DNA of 64,000 bases from Capsaspora owczarzaki ATCC 30864. Its lineage: Eukaryota; Opisthokonta; Filasterea. Below the pieces are notes generated by a model. That model was not told the DNA's origin, did no database searches, and saw nothing but the letters and a program-made list of their open reading frames with translations. Position 1 is the first letter of the stretch. Every line of letters starts with the position of its first letter. Positions 21,671 through 32,066 of this stretch are shown piece by piece. A program made the position numbers and the translations under genes. The stretch lies in contig NW_011887292.1 of NCBI RefSeq assembly GCF_000151315.2, positions 186,001 through 250,000 on the forward strand, read 5' to 3'.

Positions 21671-23466
21671 GAGCCACAGTAGCAACTCGCTATTTTCGAG
21701 AGGGAAGAAAAAAAATGTTTGTCTCGCCAGAATTTTTCGTTCTTTGCACTTTACGCAAAGAGCGGAGTTTGAGATAGTTTGATTTTCTATGTGTTTTTCG
21801 TCCTTCACCTTCTTTCCCCCCCCCCCATCAAACCACACCCATCCGCGCGCCAATGTACTACCGGTTTGCTTCATGTATGTGCGTGCGCCTTCAATATCAC
21901 GCCCACACTCTTACCTCTTCCCCCTAACACGTTTTCTGCCACTTTTTTTTTTTCTGTGTGTGTTCCTTTTTGTCGTTCTTTGTTACGGTCGTTGTTGCCG
22001 CTGTTGCCGTTTTTCTGTCGAGTTGACCAGGTGTTTGTTTTGCTGCCTGTGTATACATAAACCACTGCGTTTTTTTGAATCCGTACCCTGTCGAGCAGAC
22101 CCAAAAGGTGTTTCAACATTCCAGTATGTTTCGTGACAGATCGACCGGTATTTCTGCATTTCTGCGTGTCTCGCTCAATCAATCATCACCCACCCATCGT
22201 CTCAAATACAACTACCCTCTTACAATGACAGACTTCACCCATGCCGTCCTGGTTGCTTGTTGAGATTGCTCCATTCATTCTTCATTTTTCGGCACAAGTG
22301 TAAGCTTTTTTTTTCCGTTTTACATCTCTCGTGCCCAGCGCAACAGTCGGTAGTTGTGCAGAATTGAGTCAAAGACGGGGAAAGTGTTTGATTTTTAAAA
22401 CCCTGTCGACGGAAGCGGGTGGCAAGGCGTGGAGTGGATTTCGGCAGAGCGGGCCGACGTTGGCAAGGCAAAAACCAAAAAAAAAAAAACCAAAAAAAAA
22501 AAAAAAGAACTGCTGCTGCTTGCCACCGATAGCGACGCGACTGCATTGCATGTCAACTGCCAGTAGTGGTAGCTTTGCTTGCTCCATTGCAGTCCGCAGG
22601 CGCGGGATGGGTGGACGTGTGGGGGACACCAGGAAACAGCGAGGGGAAATGGAAGCGGCATTCAAAAATATGCGCTGTAACTCAGCCACGCAAGTCGCGG
22701 CACGCTGCGTCGATGGCCGTGGCGGAGAACACCGTCGAAGGTCACCTTGCTGCGTGGAGGTGCATGGAGTAACGAGCTCGGGGTTCTTCCTCCCCCCCCC
22801 CGCCGTGGAAGGGGCAACTGCAATGGCAAAACCAATACAAATAATATTGAAAAATCTAAAAATCCGAACCGAGCTTTGATTCCTGTTGGAATTGGAGCTT
22901 TTGTCGGCTGTCCGCCAACCTCCTGTGTTGCTTTGTGGGTTTTGTTGGTTGTATAGCTCTTTGCGCTCTCCTGGGACTGGTCGCTGAAGTTGGGGCCCCT
23001 GCTGGAAATGAACAAACAAAAGTGCGCAATAAAAAAAATGCCAATGCAAAAGTTATAAAAAAAAAAAAAAAAAAAAAAAAGGCACGATGGCCAAGAATCG
23101 TTTGCGCGCCTCTCTCATTCGGAACACTCCCCTTGTTGGGCTTGTCCACTTGCCCCTTATTGATGACGCCTTGCATCGTCTATTCCTATGGTAATGAACA
23201 CGTCCTCAGCGCAGGCCAGACCAGGGCGGCAGAGTGGAGACTTTACATCTACTGCGGTTTTTGTTTTTGAATCCGCCGTCTCCCTCTCCCCTACTCTACA
23301 CACACACACCGTCCTTGTTGCTCCATCCCAGCATCATCATCTTCATCTTATCATCTCATTCTGTGCAGCGAGGACTCACTGCTCGCCCGTCGATTGTTTT
23401 GTCAGACGTTGACCAAGCCCGGAACGGAACCCGCGCTCTTCTCGTTCTGCTGCTCGTCCAACAAAA
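21671..23466. other. 1.8-kb spacer before the DGK gene
   Basis: Contains pyrimidine-rich DNA, A-runs at about 22478-22506 and 23058-23080, and weak ORFs on both strands that lack domain features. It probably holds the PP4c 3' UTR and the DGK promoter and 5' UTR. No RNA gene or mobile element recognised. Confidence 0.5.
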
Positions 23467-26400
23467 ATGGAGGTCCAAGTCGCAGAACCAACGACGCCGG
23501 CATTGCTGCCCATGGCACAGACGGCGCCCATCGCCATTGCCAACCAGTCGTCGGCACGAAGCTCGATGGGCCGGTCGACCAGTGGCTCGTCCGTCGATGC
23601 TCCAGAGGGAACTGCTTCGTCCTCGGACGTTGGCTCGCCTGTGGCCTCGGCAGCGACGGGAGCGACACCGTACATGCGTCACATTTCGTCGGAAGACACG
23701 AGCAGCGACACGGATGATCGGCGAGGAGACCGCACGCACTCCTCTGCTGCTAATGCTGCTGCTTCTGCATCCTCACCGCTATCGACAAGCACACCATTGC
23801 AGTCGCCCTCATCAGCATCGTCTGCTGCTCTGTCGTCGCCAGTTCCCGTTGTCACCTCAGACCCAGTCGACTTTAACGAAAAAATTGTCAAGGAAGGGTA
23901 CCTGAAAAAGTACACGACCAAAGTCCAGGGCTGGAAGCGTCGCTACTACACGCTGCGAGGCTCGACGCTCTTTGTCTCGCAGGCACAATCCGAGGCCGTG
24001 TACGACCGCGTCGAGCTGATTGCAAATGTCAGCGTTGCCGAGTCGTCGAGCAAGAACAAGGGCCACTCGTTCAAAATCATCACAGAGACGCGCAAAATCA
24101 CCCTCCTGGCTGAAAGCCGCAAAGAAATGGAGGATTGGATTCGAGCGCTCAAAGGCGCGCGCATCACGGCCTATTCGATCGTTGGCGCGCAAGACCACAA
24201 CTGGTACTTGGCCACCTACAAGCGTCTGACGTTTTGCAATGTCTGCGGCGATGCCATTCACGGCGTCACCAAGCAAGGGCTGTCCTGCGAAGTGTGCAAA
24301 TTTTCCGTGCACTCCCGCTGCGCTGCCGCCGCTCCCGTGCAATGTAAATGGACGACCGCGTTCAGCATGAATTCTTCCGCCCCGTCGAGCGATTCTTTGG
24401 TAGGATTTTTTTTTGTTTGGTGTTGTTTATGTTGTTTGTTTGGTTGTATGTTTTGCTGCTTTCGGGTTTGCTAGAGGCAAAGGTTGCACATTCTGATTTG
24501 CTCACTGGTGTTTTTTTTTTTTTTTTTGTTTTGTTTTTTTTTTTTTTGGATGAAATCAACCACACATCCTACACCAACTTACAGACAATGCCCCATCAAT
24601 GGATTATGGGCAATCTCCCCGGAAGCTCGCGGTGCGCAGTGTGCGAGAAGGGCTGCGGCAGCTCCAAGCGATTAGCCGACTACCGGTGCCTGTGGTGCCA
24701 GCAAACGGTGCACTCTGGCTGTCTTAGCACTGCAGTGGTCGAGTGCACCCTCGGTCGCCACCGCACCTCAATGTTGCCGCCCAACGCGATCACGCTGACC
24801 ACGACCGCAGACGGCGAAAAGCAATGGAAGGCCGTCAAGCCACCAGGCTCGTGCCCACTGGCAGTGTTTGTCAACACAAAGAGCGGCGGCAACCAGGGCG
24901 TTCGGGTGATGCGGCGGTTCAAGCGCTTGCTCAACCCGGCCCAGATTTTCGACCTGGGCAAAGGCGGTCCCATTCCCGGCCTCATGTTCTTCCGCCAGCT
25001 CGACACGTTCCGCGTTTTGATTTGTGGTGGAGACGGCAGCATCGGTTGGGTGCTTGCCGAAATGGACAAGCTCAACATTCGCGTGCAGGTGGGCGTTTTG
25101 CCCATCGGCACTGGCAACGACCTGGCGCGTGTTCTGGGCTGGGGAGCCAGTCTCGATGACGACTCTGATCTTGCCAACCTCATCGACGAGTACGAGCGCT
25201 CGCACGTGACCATGCTGGATCGCTGGAGCATTCAGGTCAAAAAGAAGCGCACTCGCAAGTCGCTGACCCGCAAGCGCTCGTCCAAGAAGAAGCGCCCCGA
25301 CGCTCGGGAAGTGCTGGAGCTCGGCGGCGCAAGCGGCGCTGTTGGTAGCCACAGCGAGCGTGAACGCTCGGATTCTCCCGATTCGTCCTCGGGTCCGTTT
25401 GCGTCCTCTTCAGCAGAGGCACTCGCAGCGTCCGACAACGAGGCTCGCGCGGCCGATCTCGAGTACCAGGTCGCGCAAGCTGCAGCTGGCTCGGCGGCCG
25501 TTTCGATCGAGCACGTTGCGACTGTCGTCAAGGACGCGTCTGAAATCCGCGTCGTTGGCAGCGGAACCAGCGGGCTGGAAGAAAGCGACACGGATGGACT
25601 CTCCGACGGAGCTCAGCCCGCAACTCCCCCGACAGTGGATGACGACTTGAGCCGTCTGCAAAAGACCATTGCCGTGGCTCTGTCCAACCTGCTCATCCCC
25701 GGCGATGAAAGCAGCGTGGTGAGCGCGACCGACGAGCTTCGTCGCGCCATCAACGTCCTTCTTGGTCGCGCATTGAGTCTGGGCACCCGCACGAGTGACG
25801 ACGATGACGACGATGAAAACGCGTCTGGCGAGCGTCTGCCTGCCGGCAGCGACAGCGAGGACGAGGACGATGATGAGCTTCCGCTCATGTGCACTCAACT
25901 CAACGACATGGTGACCGAGCTGCTGTCCAAGGTCAACAGCAACGGCGAGAGCGTGGCATTGTCGTCCGCTTCTTCCCAGCCCTCGCAAGCCAGCAGCTCT
26001 GCATCAGCAGCAGCATCAGCATCATCAGCATCATCATCATCATCAACAGCAACAGCGGGGTCTTCCTCGGCCGCCGATGACGTGCAGCGACCGTCCAGCC
26101 CGGTGGACAGCTCCAACGCCGCGCTGCTATCTGCGCGCTCCATCAAAAAGCTGGTGGAGGAAATCACCTTGCGAATCCGCCAAACTGAAACGGCGCAATC
26201 TGCGCTGCGTCAGGCCTTGCGCAAGGGGGCTCGTCGCGGTACCATTCAGCGCATCAAGGCTGCATTCAAGCCCAAGACAATCCAGCGGTCGCGCTCGCAG
26301 CGCGATCTGCAGGAGGTTGCAGTGATGAACAATTACTTTGGCATTGGTCTTGACGCCAAGATTGGTCTGGCCTTCCACAACAAGCGCGAAGAGCATCCCG

Positions 26401-28568
26401 AAAAGTTCCGCAGCCGCATCAAGAACATGATGTGGTATGGCGTTCTCAGTGGCATGGAGTTTGTGCACCAATCATGTCGTGATTTGCACACCAAGCTGGA
26501 ACTCGAATGCGACGGCAAAGTCATCACTCTGCCAAAGCTCCAGGGTATTGTGGTGCTCAACATTCCGAGCTACATGGGCGGAACCAACTTTTGGGGCATC
26601 AAGATGGAAGACGCCTTCAGCCCCCCGGCTTGCGACGATCGCATCCTGGAGGTTGTGGCCGTGTTTGGCATGACGCAAATGGCAGCGTCCAAAGTGTTCC
26701 CAGTCATCCGTCCGTATCGCATTGCGCAGTGCCGCAGCATTAAGATTTCTTTCAAGTCGGACGAGCCCATTCCCATTCAAGTGGACGGCGAAGCGTGGCT
26801 GCAAGCGCCGGGCGTGATCAAAATCACGCACAAGACGCGCACCCAAATGCTTTCCCGAGACAAGGCCTTCTTGAACATGTTGCGCTCGTGGGAGGAAAAG
26901 CAAGCTGTCAAGACGCAGCTGCGTCGGCAAAAGCATTCCAACCCCGACATTTCCGCGGCCATCATGACGGCAGACGAGCGATCCTTGCTCATGCCCCTGG
27001 CGCACGCCACGCTAGCCCTCATCGCACAGCTGCGCGCTGCCTCCGGAGAAGCTGCTGCAATTGAGCAAACAGTGCTGCCGCTCGCCATTGCCGTCGAGGC
27101 TGCGTACGAACGGCTTACGGGAAGCGGTGCTGCTGCTGCTGCCTCTTCCAGTTCCATTGGCAGTGCGAGCGCGACCGTCGGCACGTCATCGCCGCTGCCA
27201 CAGCCCCCGGCTGCTGTTGCTGCTCTCTCAGCGCCGACGCTTTCATCTTCTGTGGCCACTGTGATGGGCAAGAGCCCCACTTTGACAAGAACGACTGCTG
27301 CCGCCGCTGCCGCTGCCGCCTCGACCGCCGCGTCCGCATCCCCTGTCACTGCTTCGTCCAGCCCCGTCATGACATCACCGCTTGGCTTGCAACCCCAACA
27401 GCAGGCCTTCCTTCGGCGGTACATGATGGACTTTACCAAGCATGCCAAAACGCTGCTGCAGGAAGTGCGCTGGATGTTTGACATGGGCGCAGGCGCCACC
27501 ATCCAAGAAGCATCACGCGATGCGCTCTTGGCTGCGCTGAAGACCACGGAGGTCGAGATGAAGCGTGTGATGGACATGCAGAGTGTGGCATCGCCCTTGA
27601 CATCTCCCGACTCTGCATCAGCTGCCGATGTGTCTCCCAGTGGCTCGTTGCTCGCCCTCAATCTCAGCTCGAGCAGCCCCGCCGCCTCTGGCAGCACGCC
27701 TCGCTCCCCGCTCCAGCGCTCAAACAGCGATGAAGCCTCTGTGCTCAATGCCCGCGCTCACATTCTCGGCGAGCCTATTGTTGATTCATCGTCCGGTCAG
27801 GTTGGCAACACTAGTCCGAAGACCAAGCGATCGTCCTTCGCCGGCATTGTACGTTTCGTCGAGTTTTTTGTGTTGCTGTTGTTTTCTGTTTGAGTCTCAC
27901 TCTATTGTTTTTCTTTTTCGTTTTGGGTCGTGTTGCAGAGAAAGCGCAAAGTTTCCAAGTCCCTCGATACCGGAGAGTCATTGACACCTGCTCTTGCGAC
28001 GAGTGCAACCAGCACTGAATCTGGCAGTGTTCCCGCAGGCGGTGCTCCCGCGCCCGTCGTCGTTGTGTCCCCGAGCATGCCGGAAGCTGAGCGACAAGAG
28101 AACGCGGCTGCTGTGGCTGCTGCCCCACCGACTAGCACATTGCCCGCGTCTGCACTGCTGAGCGCCAGCGCGTCGGACGTCAGCTCATCGTCAGCAGCGG
28201 CAGCTGGTTCCGTCCCGGTGAAATCCTCGGGATCGCTTCCCGGGTCGCCCTCGTCGCCGCGTGCCCTTGGGTTTGCCGTGCTTCAGTCTCGCACCGAAAG
28301 CGAAATTCGCATGCACCGAGCGCTCACAACAGACCAGCAAGACCCACGCGCCTGGTCGACCGAGACCATTGGTTCCTGGCTCCACGCGCTAGAGCTCGAC
28401 GAGTACATTCCCGCCTTCGCTGGCAACGCCATCACTGGCGTGGAACTCTTGCTCCTCAACCGCGAAGATCTTGCTGAATTGGGCGTTGAGAAGCTTGGGC
28501 ACATTAAGCGTCTTCTCAAAGGCATCCAAGATCTTGCTCTCGTCTCTGCCATGCAGACAGTGGTTTGA
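23467..28568 (+). CDS. Type II diacylglycerol kinase (PH-C1-C1-DGKc-DGKa-SAM)
   Basis: Phosphorylates diacylglycerol to phosphatidic acid, ending DAG signals at membranes. Three exons, 23467-24399, 24585-27848 and 27939-28568, all phase 0, give 1608 aa. Domains: Ser-rich leader; PH near 143-235 (EGYLKKYTTKVQGWKRRYY); C1 near 244-295 (HNWYLATY...CNVCGD) and 315-365 (HQWIMGN...CAVCEKGC); catalytic DGKc near 402-540 with ICGGDGSIGWVL and GTGNDLARVLGWG; an insert of about 350 residues rich in Ser and acidic residues; DGKa near 891-1070 (MNNYFGIGLDAKIGLAFH); and a C-terminal SAM domain near 1537-1600 (WLHALELDEYIPAF). This order equals animal DGK delta/eta, where SAM drives oligomerisation. The Ala/Ser-rich tail before SAM is long. 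Confidence 0.95.
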
Positions 28569-29027
28569 TCGCTTTCAGTCGTGAGGCTTCTGGGGCTTTC
28601 TTTTTCTGCGATGCATTCGATTCTCAATCCCCTCTTGATTTGATAATATTCGTTTCCCTTGTTGTTTGGTTTTTGTTGGTTTTAATAGTTTTTGATTGTT
28701 GTGGTTTGTTCATTCGCGCTGCTGCTGTCGTCAATCTACAAAACACGTTTTGCTCCAAATACCAACTGCATAGTGATCTGGTCGAATTGGAAGAGATGAG
28801 CAGGGAGAGAGTTTGATTAAAAAATGGAACGAGTGTTGTTGTACATTGAATCGATTGCCGCTTGTCGAAACTTGGCAAATCAATCTAGTGGCCCGAATGG
28901 CGCTGATTCCATGCAACGCAATCACTATACTTGACCGAGGAGACACAAAACAACAACAATTTTGTCGGACAAAGCTGGACACGAAACGGCAATGCTTCCT
29001 CCTCCACATGCACACACCACTGCTCCC
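28569..29027. other. Spacer between convergent DGK and HisA ends
   Basis: T-rich sequence followed by mixed sequence. I searched the minus strand here for a last HisA exon encoding the usual LDIFGG-type ending and found none. No other feature seen. Confidence 0.5.
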
Positions 29028-29994
29028 TTACCTGCCAAATGTCAAGTCGACCCGACCGTTGGAAAGACGATCTACCAGCTCGAGATCGGAGATGTGCTTG
29101 CCGCCGCCGGCATACGTGCACGGGATGGGCGACGACGCGCCCAGCAGCCTCACCAAATCCTCGTCAATTCCTTGGCAGAGACCCTCGACATCTGCAGCAT
29201 GCACGAGAAACTCGACACAGTACTGTGCCAGCTCCTGCAGCAGGGCCGGGGTGATTTCGGTGGACGTGATGGTCTGCCACTTGTCCATCGCAACAAACCA
29301 AGTCATTGCACCCGTGTCAGGGTGCTGCCGCCGCCGGCAGCTGAGATCAATGACCAGCTTGTCTCGCCCAATTGCCTGAGAGAGACTCTTGACCCGATCG
29401 ATGGCCAGCTGTGCGTTTGGGAAGAGCCAGCTCGTCACAATGACTTGCGCAGCGCCGGCCTCAATCCACTCGCGCGCGTTCGCATCCGTGATTCCGCCAC
29501 CCACTTGAAGCTTTCCAGGCCATGCCATCAGCGCCTGTCTGGCTGCCTGTGTGGTCCCGCGCGCACGCACGCACGCACGCACACAGACCAGAGTTTTTTT
29601 GCACATTCGCGCGCTCAAGGTCAGCCCGCCTTCACCTCAATGCAAACAAACCACTCTGGCCTTACCGCATCGTTGTTGGGCCCCAGCTTGATGACATGAG
29701 CACCCAGAAGCCCGTCCGTGCGGTACAACTCGGCGTAGTATCCCGCGTCGTGCTCTGCGACAAAGTTGGTCTTGAGCTCTGCAGTGGTCACTCCCGACGC
29801 AGCCAGAGTGCCGCCGACGATCTTGAAGCCGAGATCGACAGTCAAACAAGAGTCAATCATCATCGTGCGTCAATCAACGGCTCGACGCTCGCTCCAAGTC
29901 ATCTGTTTGCGTTTTTTGGGGGTACCTGCTTGACTTTGCCGTCGTGCAGATCAATGCACGGTCGAAACCGCGACACGCTTTGCTTCTCTGTCAT
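29028..29994 (-). CDS. HIS6: Phosphoribosylformimino-AICAR ribotide isomerase (HisA/HIS6)
   Basis: Fourth step of histidine biosynthesis, an Amadori isomerisation in a (beta/alpha)8 barrel. Exons 29994-29926, 29821-29666 and 29546-29028, joined in phase 0, give about 172 codons to the first stop plus the 75 of the first two exons. Start MTEKQSVSRFRPCIDLHDGK with the catalytic Asp early. Later come IVGGTLAASG, LQVGGGITDANA, VIDLSCR, WQTITSTEIT, VEFLVHAADVEGLCQGID and TYAGGGKHISDLELVD. These match the fungal HIS6 form. The frame stops right after GRVDLTFGR, where family members continue with about 15 residues (LDIFGG type). The stop overlaps a strong donor-like sequence CAG|GTAAGG, so a final exon may exist that I could not find. 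The pathway is absent in animals. Confidence 0.92.
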
Positions 29995-30878
29995 TTTGTT
30001 CTGTTTCCCAATTCTCGTTGTTTCTGACTTTCTCGTTGTTTCTGACTTTCTCGTTGTTTTTCGTTGTTGTTTTTCGTTGTTGTTTTTCGTTGTTATTCGT
30101 TGTTATTTGTTTTTGATTTCAAATTGACTGAGCTTTAATTCTCGATTTGGAAGTCGACTGTTTCGTCAGTCTTCATTTTTTTTTTTTTTCCTCTTCTTTT
30201 TCTTTCTTTTCCGTTCGTGTTTTACTTTTTACGAACGTTCATCAAAGCAAACTTCTTTTCTTTTTTCTTTTCGAGACTCACTTCTTCTTCTTCTCTCTTC
30301 TTCTTTCCGCCGCTTGACCAGCTCCGCCCAGCCAGCCCAGCTACCCCCTCGCAGCACTCACTCACTTTCCATCTCCTTCCATCTCCGCCTTCACTGCAAC
30401 CCCGAGCGTTCAGACACCAAGTTCGCTCCATTGTTGCGCTTTTCTTTTTCTTCTTTTTTTCTCTTTTGAACTGTTTCTCCTTGTTCTCCTCGCTCAAGTC
30501 CCGCCTCTTCCCCCCCCCCCGTTGCCCGACGCTTGTCACCTCCCCCGCACTCGTCAGCGCCCTCCCAGACTCAAGCTCAACCGAACAACAAGCGAACACA
30601 GCCAAATAACCCTTTTTTTTTTCCGCGCTTTTTTTTTTCAAAAGTTCCGCGTGGATATTGCGTCACTATTACCGAACAAGGACAAAAGCCCTGCAGCTTG
30701 CTTGTTTCCAACCTCGCGCAATTCCACTCTTCATTCTCGCTTTTTTCGCCATTGTTCAAGGTTTTCAAAGGGTTTCAAAGGGTTTCAAGGTTTTCCACCC
30801 AAAAAGCAACTCGGAAAACCCACTTCAACTCGCGCAGCAATCCAATCCGAAAGCCTTTTCAACTAGTCAACCCCATCG
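29995..30878. promoter_or_regulatory. T-rich divergent spacer between HisA and the bZIP gene
   Basis: 884 bp between divergent start codons. It includes short tandem direct repeats of a tcgttgttt...ctgactttc unit at about 30014-30110, a T-run at 30177-30189 and CT-rich stretches. It should hold both promoters. ORFs on either strand are low complexity and rejected. Confidence 0.5.
30014..30112. repeat. Short tandem repeats (tcgttgttt units)
   Basis: Two copies of a 19-nt unit ending in ctgacttt are followed by several 12-15 nt units of the ttcgttgttg type. They lie in the HisA-bZIP spacer and look like slippage repeats. Confidence 0.7.
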
Positions 30879-31379
30879 ATGACTCTCTTGGAAATCCCGC
30901 CGTTCGACACCTCCTTCCTCGACTCGTTTGGCCCCGTCACCCCGATGCTGTCTGACATGATGCTGCCCTCGCAGACGTCCGCTTCCACGTCCAACGGGGC
31001 GCAGGACATTTTGGAGTACTTTTTGTCGGACAGCGAGTTCTCTGCCGCGTCGCCTGCTGCGGCCGGCCCGTCCTCCCTTGCGCTGACATCACCCGAGCCG
31101 GCCATGGCGGCAGGCGCCGTGACGGTCGGCGAGCACAACCCGTTCGTCACTGCCGTCAACTCGCTCAAGGTTCGCTCGGACGACGCGCCCTCCGCTGCGC
31201 AGCCTCTGCGCCAATCGCTGCGCAAGCGCACGGTCAAGAAGCACGCCGACGACTACACGGACATGGATGACAGCGACTCGGAGTGGCGCTCGGCGGACGA
31301 CAGTGCCGTCATCCCGCCCGTCACGCGCTCCCGCCGCTCTCATCCGACCCCTGCTGCACGCGCTTCTGCTACCACCACG

Positions 31380-31412
<33 letters not shown>

Positions 31413-32066
31413 GCTGCTGCTGCCCAGGTCAAGTCCGAGTTTGGCGTCAAATCGGAGCCTAATGCCGCCGCGCTGGTCATGCGCACTCGCAACGGTCGCC
31501 CCACTGCGGCGGCCCTCGCTGCCACGGTCGACTCTGCCGACACACTCGACAAGAGCGTGCGCAACGCGCTTGCCGCGCGCGAAAACCGCGAGCGCAAGAA
31601 GCGCATGCTGTCCGACTTTGGCAACCAGGTGAACGAGCTCGAAGCGGAAAATGGCAATCTGCGCGACTTGCTCCAGGCCCGCGATGAAAAGTGCAGCGCG
31701 CTGCTCACCGAGGTCGAGTACCTCCGACGCGTCATTGCCAACCAGTCCATGCTGTCGTCTGTTCTCGCCACCGTCGGCAAAGCGCCTGGCGTCACGTTTG
31801 CCGAGTCGCGCCACTCCACCACTCGCAACCTTGTGAACGCCGTGGCGTCCACCTCTTCCGCATCCTCCTCTGCGTCCGCCAAGCTCGAGCCTGGCACGCA
31901 GAAACGCGGACTCAAGCGCTCTGCCTCGGACAACCTTGAAAACGAGGTTGCCAAAAAGCACAACATTGACAGCCAAGTCCCAGACAGCGGTGTCTGCATT
32001 CACGTCTCTGAGCGCGGCGTCTCTGTCGAGTTTTGCGCGCACTGCTGCACTCCTGCTGCGCTCTAA
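30879..32066 (+). CDS. bZIP transcription factor, CREBZF (Zhangfei)-like
   Basis: Single-exon 395-aa nuclear factor. The basic region NALAARENRERKKRM is followed by a leucine-zipper coiled coil (FGNQVNELEAENGNLRDLL) and then EYLRRVIANQS. That segment recalls CREBZF, where the zipper ends in a similar YLRAVLAN. The C-terminus SGVCIHVSERGVSVEFC AHC also resembles the conserved CREBZF tail, which few other bZIPs have. The N-terminal half is acidic and Ser/Pro-rich, plausibly an activation region, with a basic patch LRQSLRKRTVKKH. A poly-Thr tract comes from an ACT repeat (31373-31412). CREBZF in animals binds HCF-1 and modulates ATF4/CREB3-type factors; whether this protein does so is inference. 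Confidence 0.82.

Noticed and set aside
22331-23049. Overlapping ORFs of 180-226 codons on both strands in the PP4c-DGK spacer
   Set aside because: Low-complexity stretches from A- and T-runs, no domain, no supporting splice structure.
30014-30112. CRISPR-like array
   Set aside because: The repeats are short, contiguous and without spacers, in a eukaryotic spacer region.
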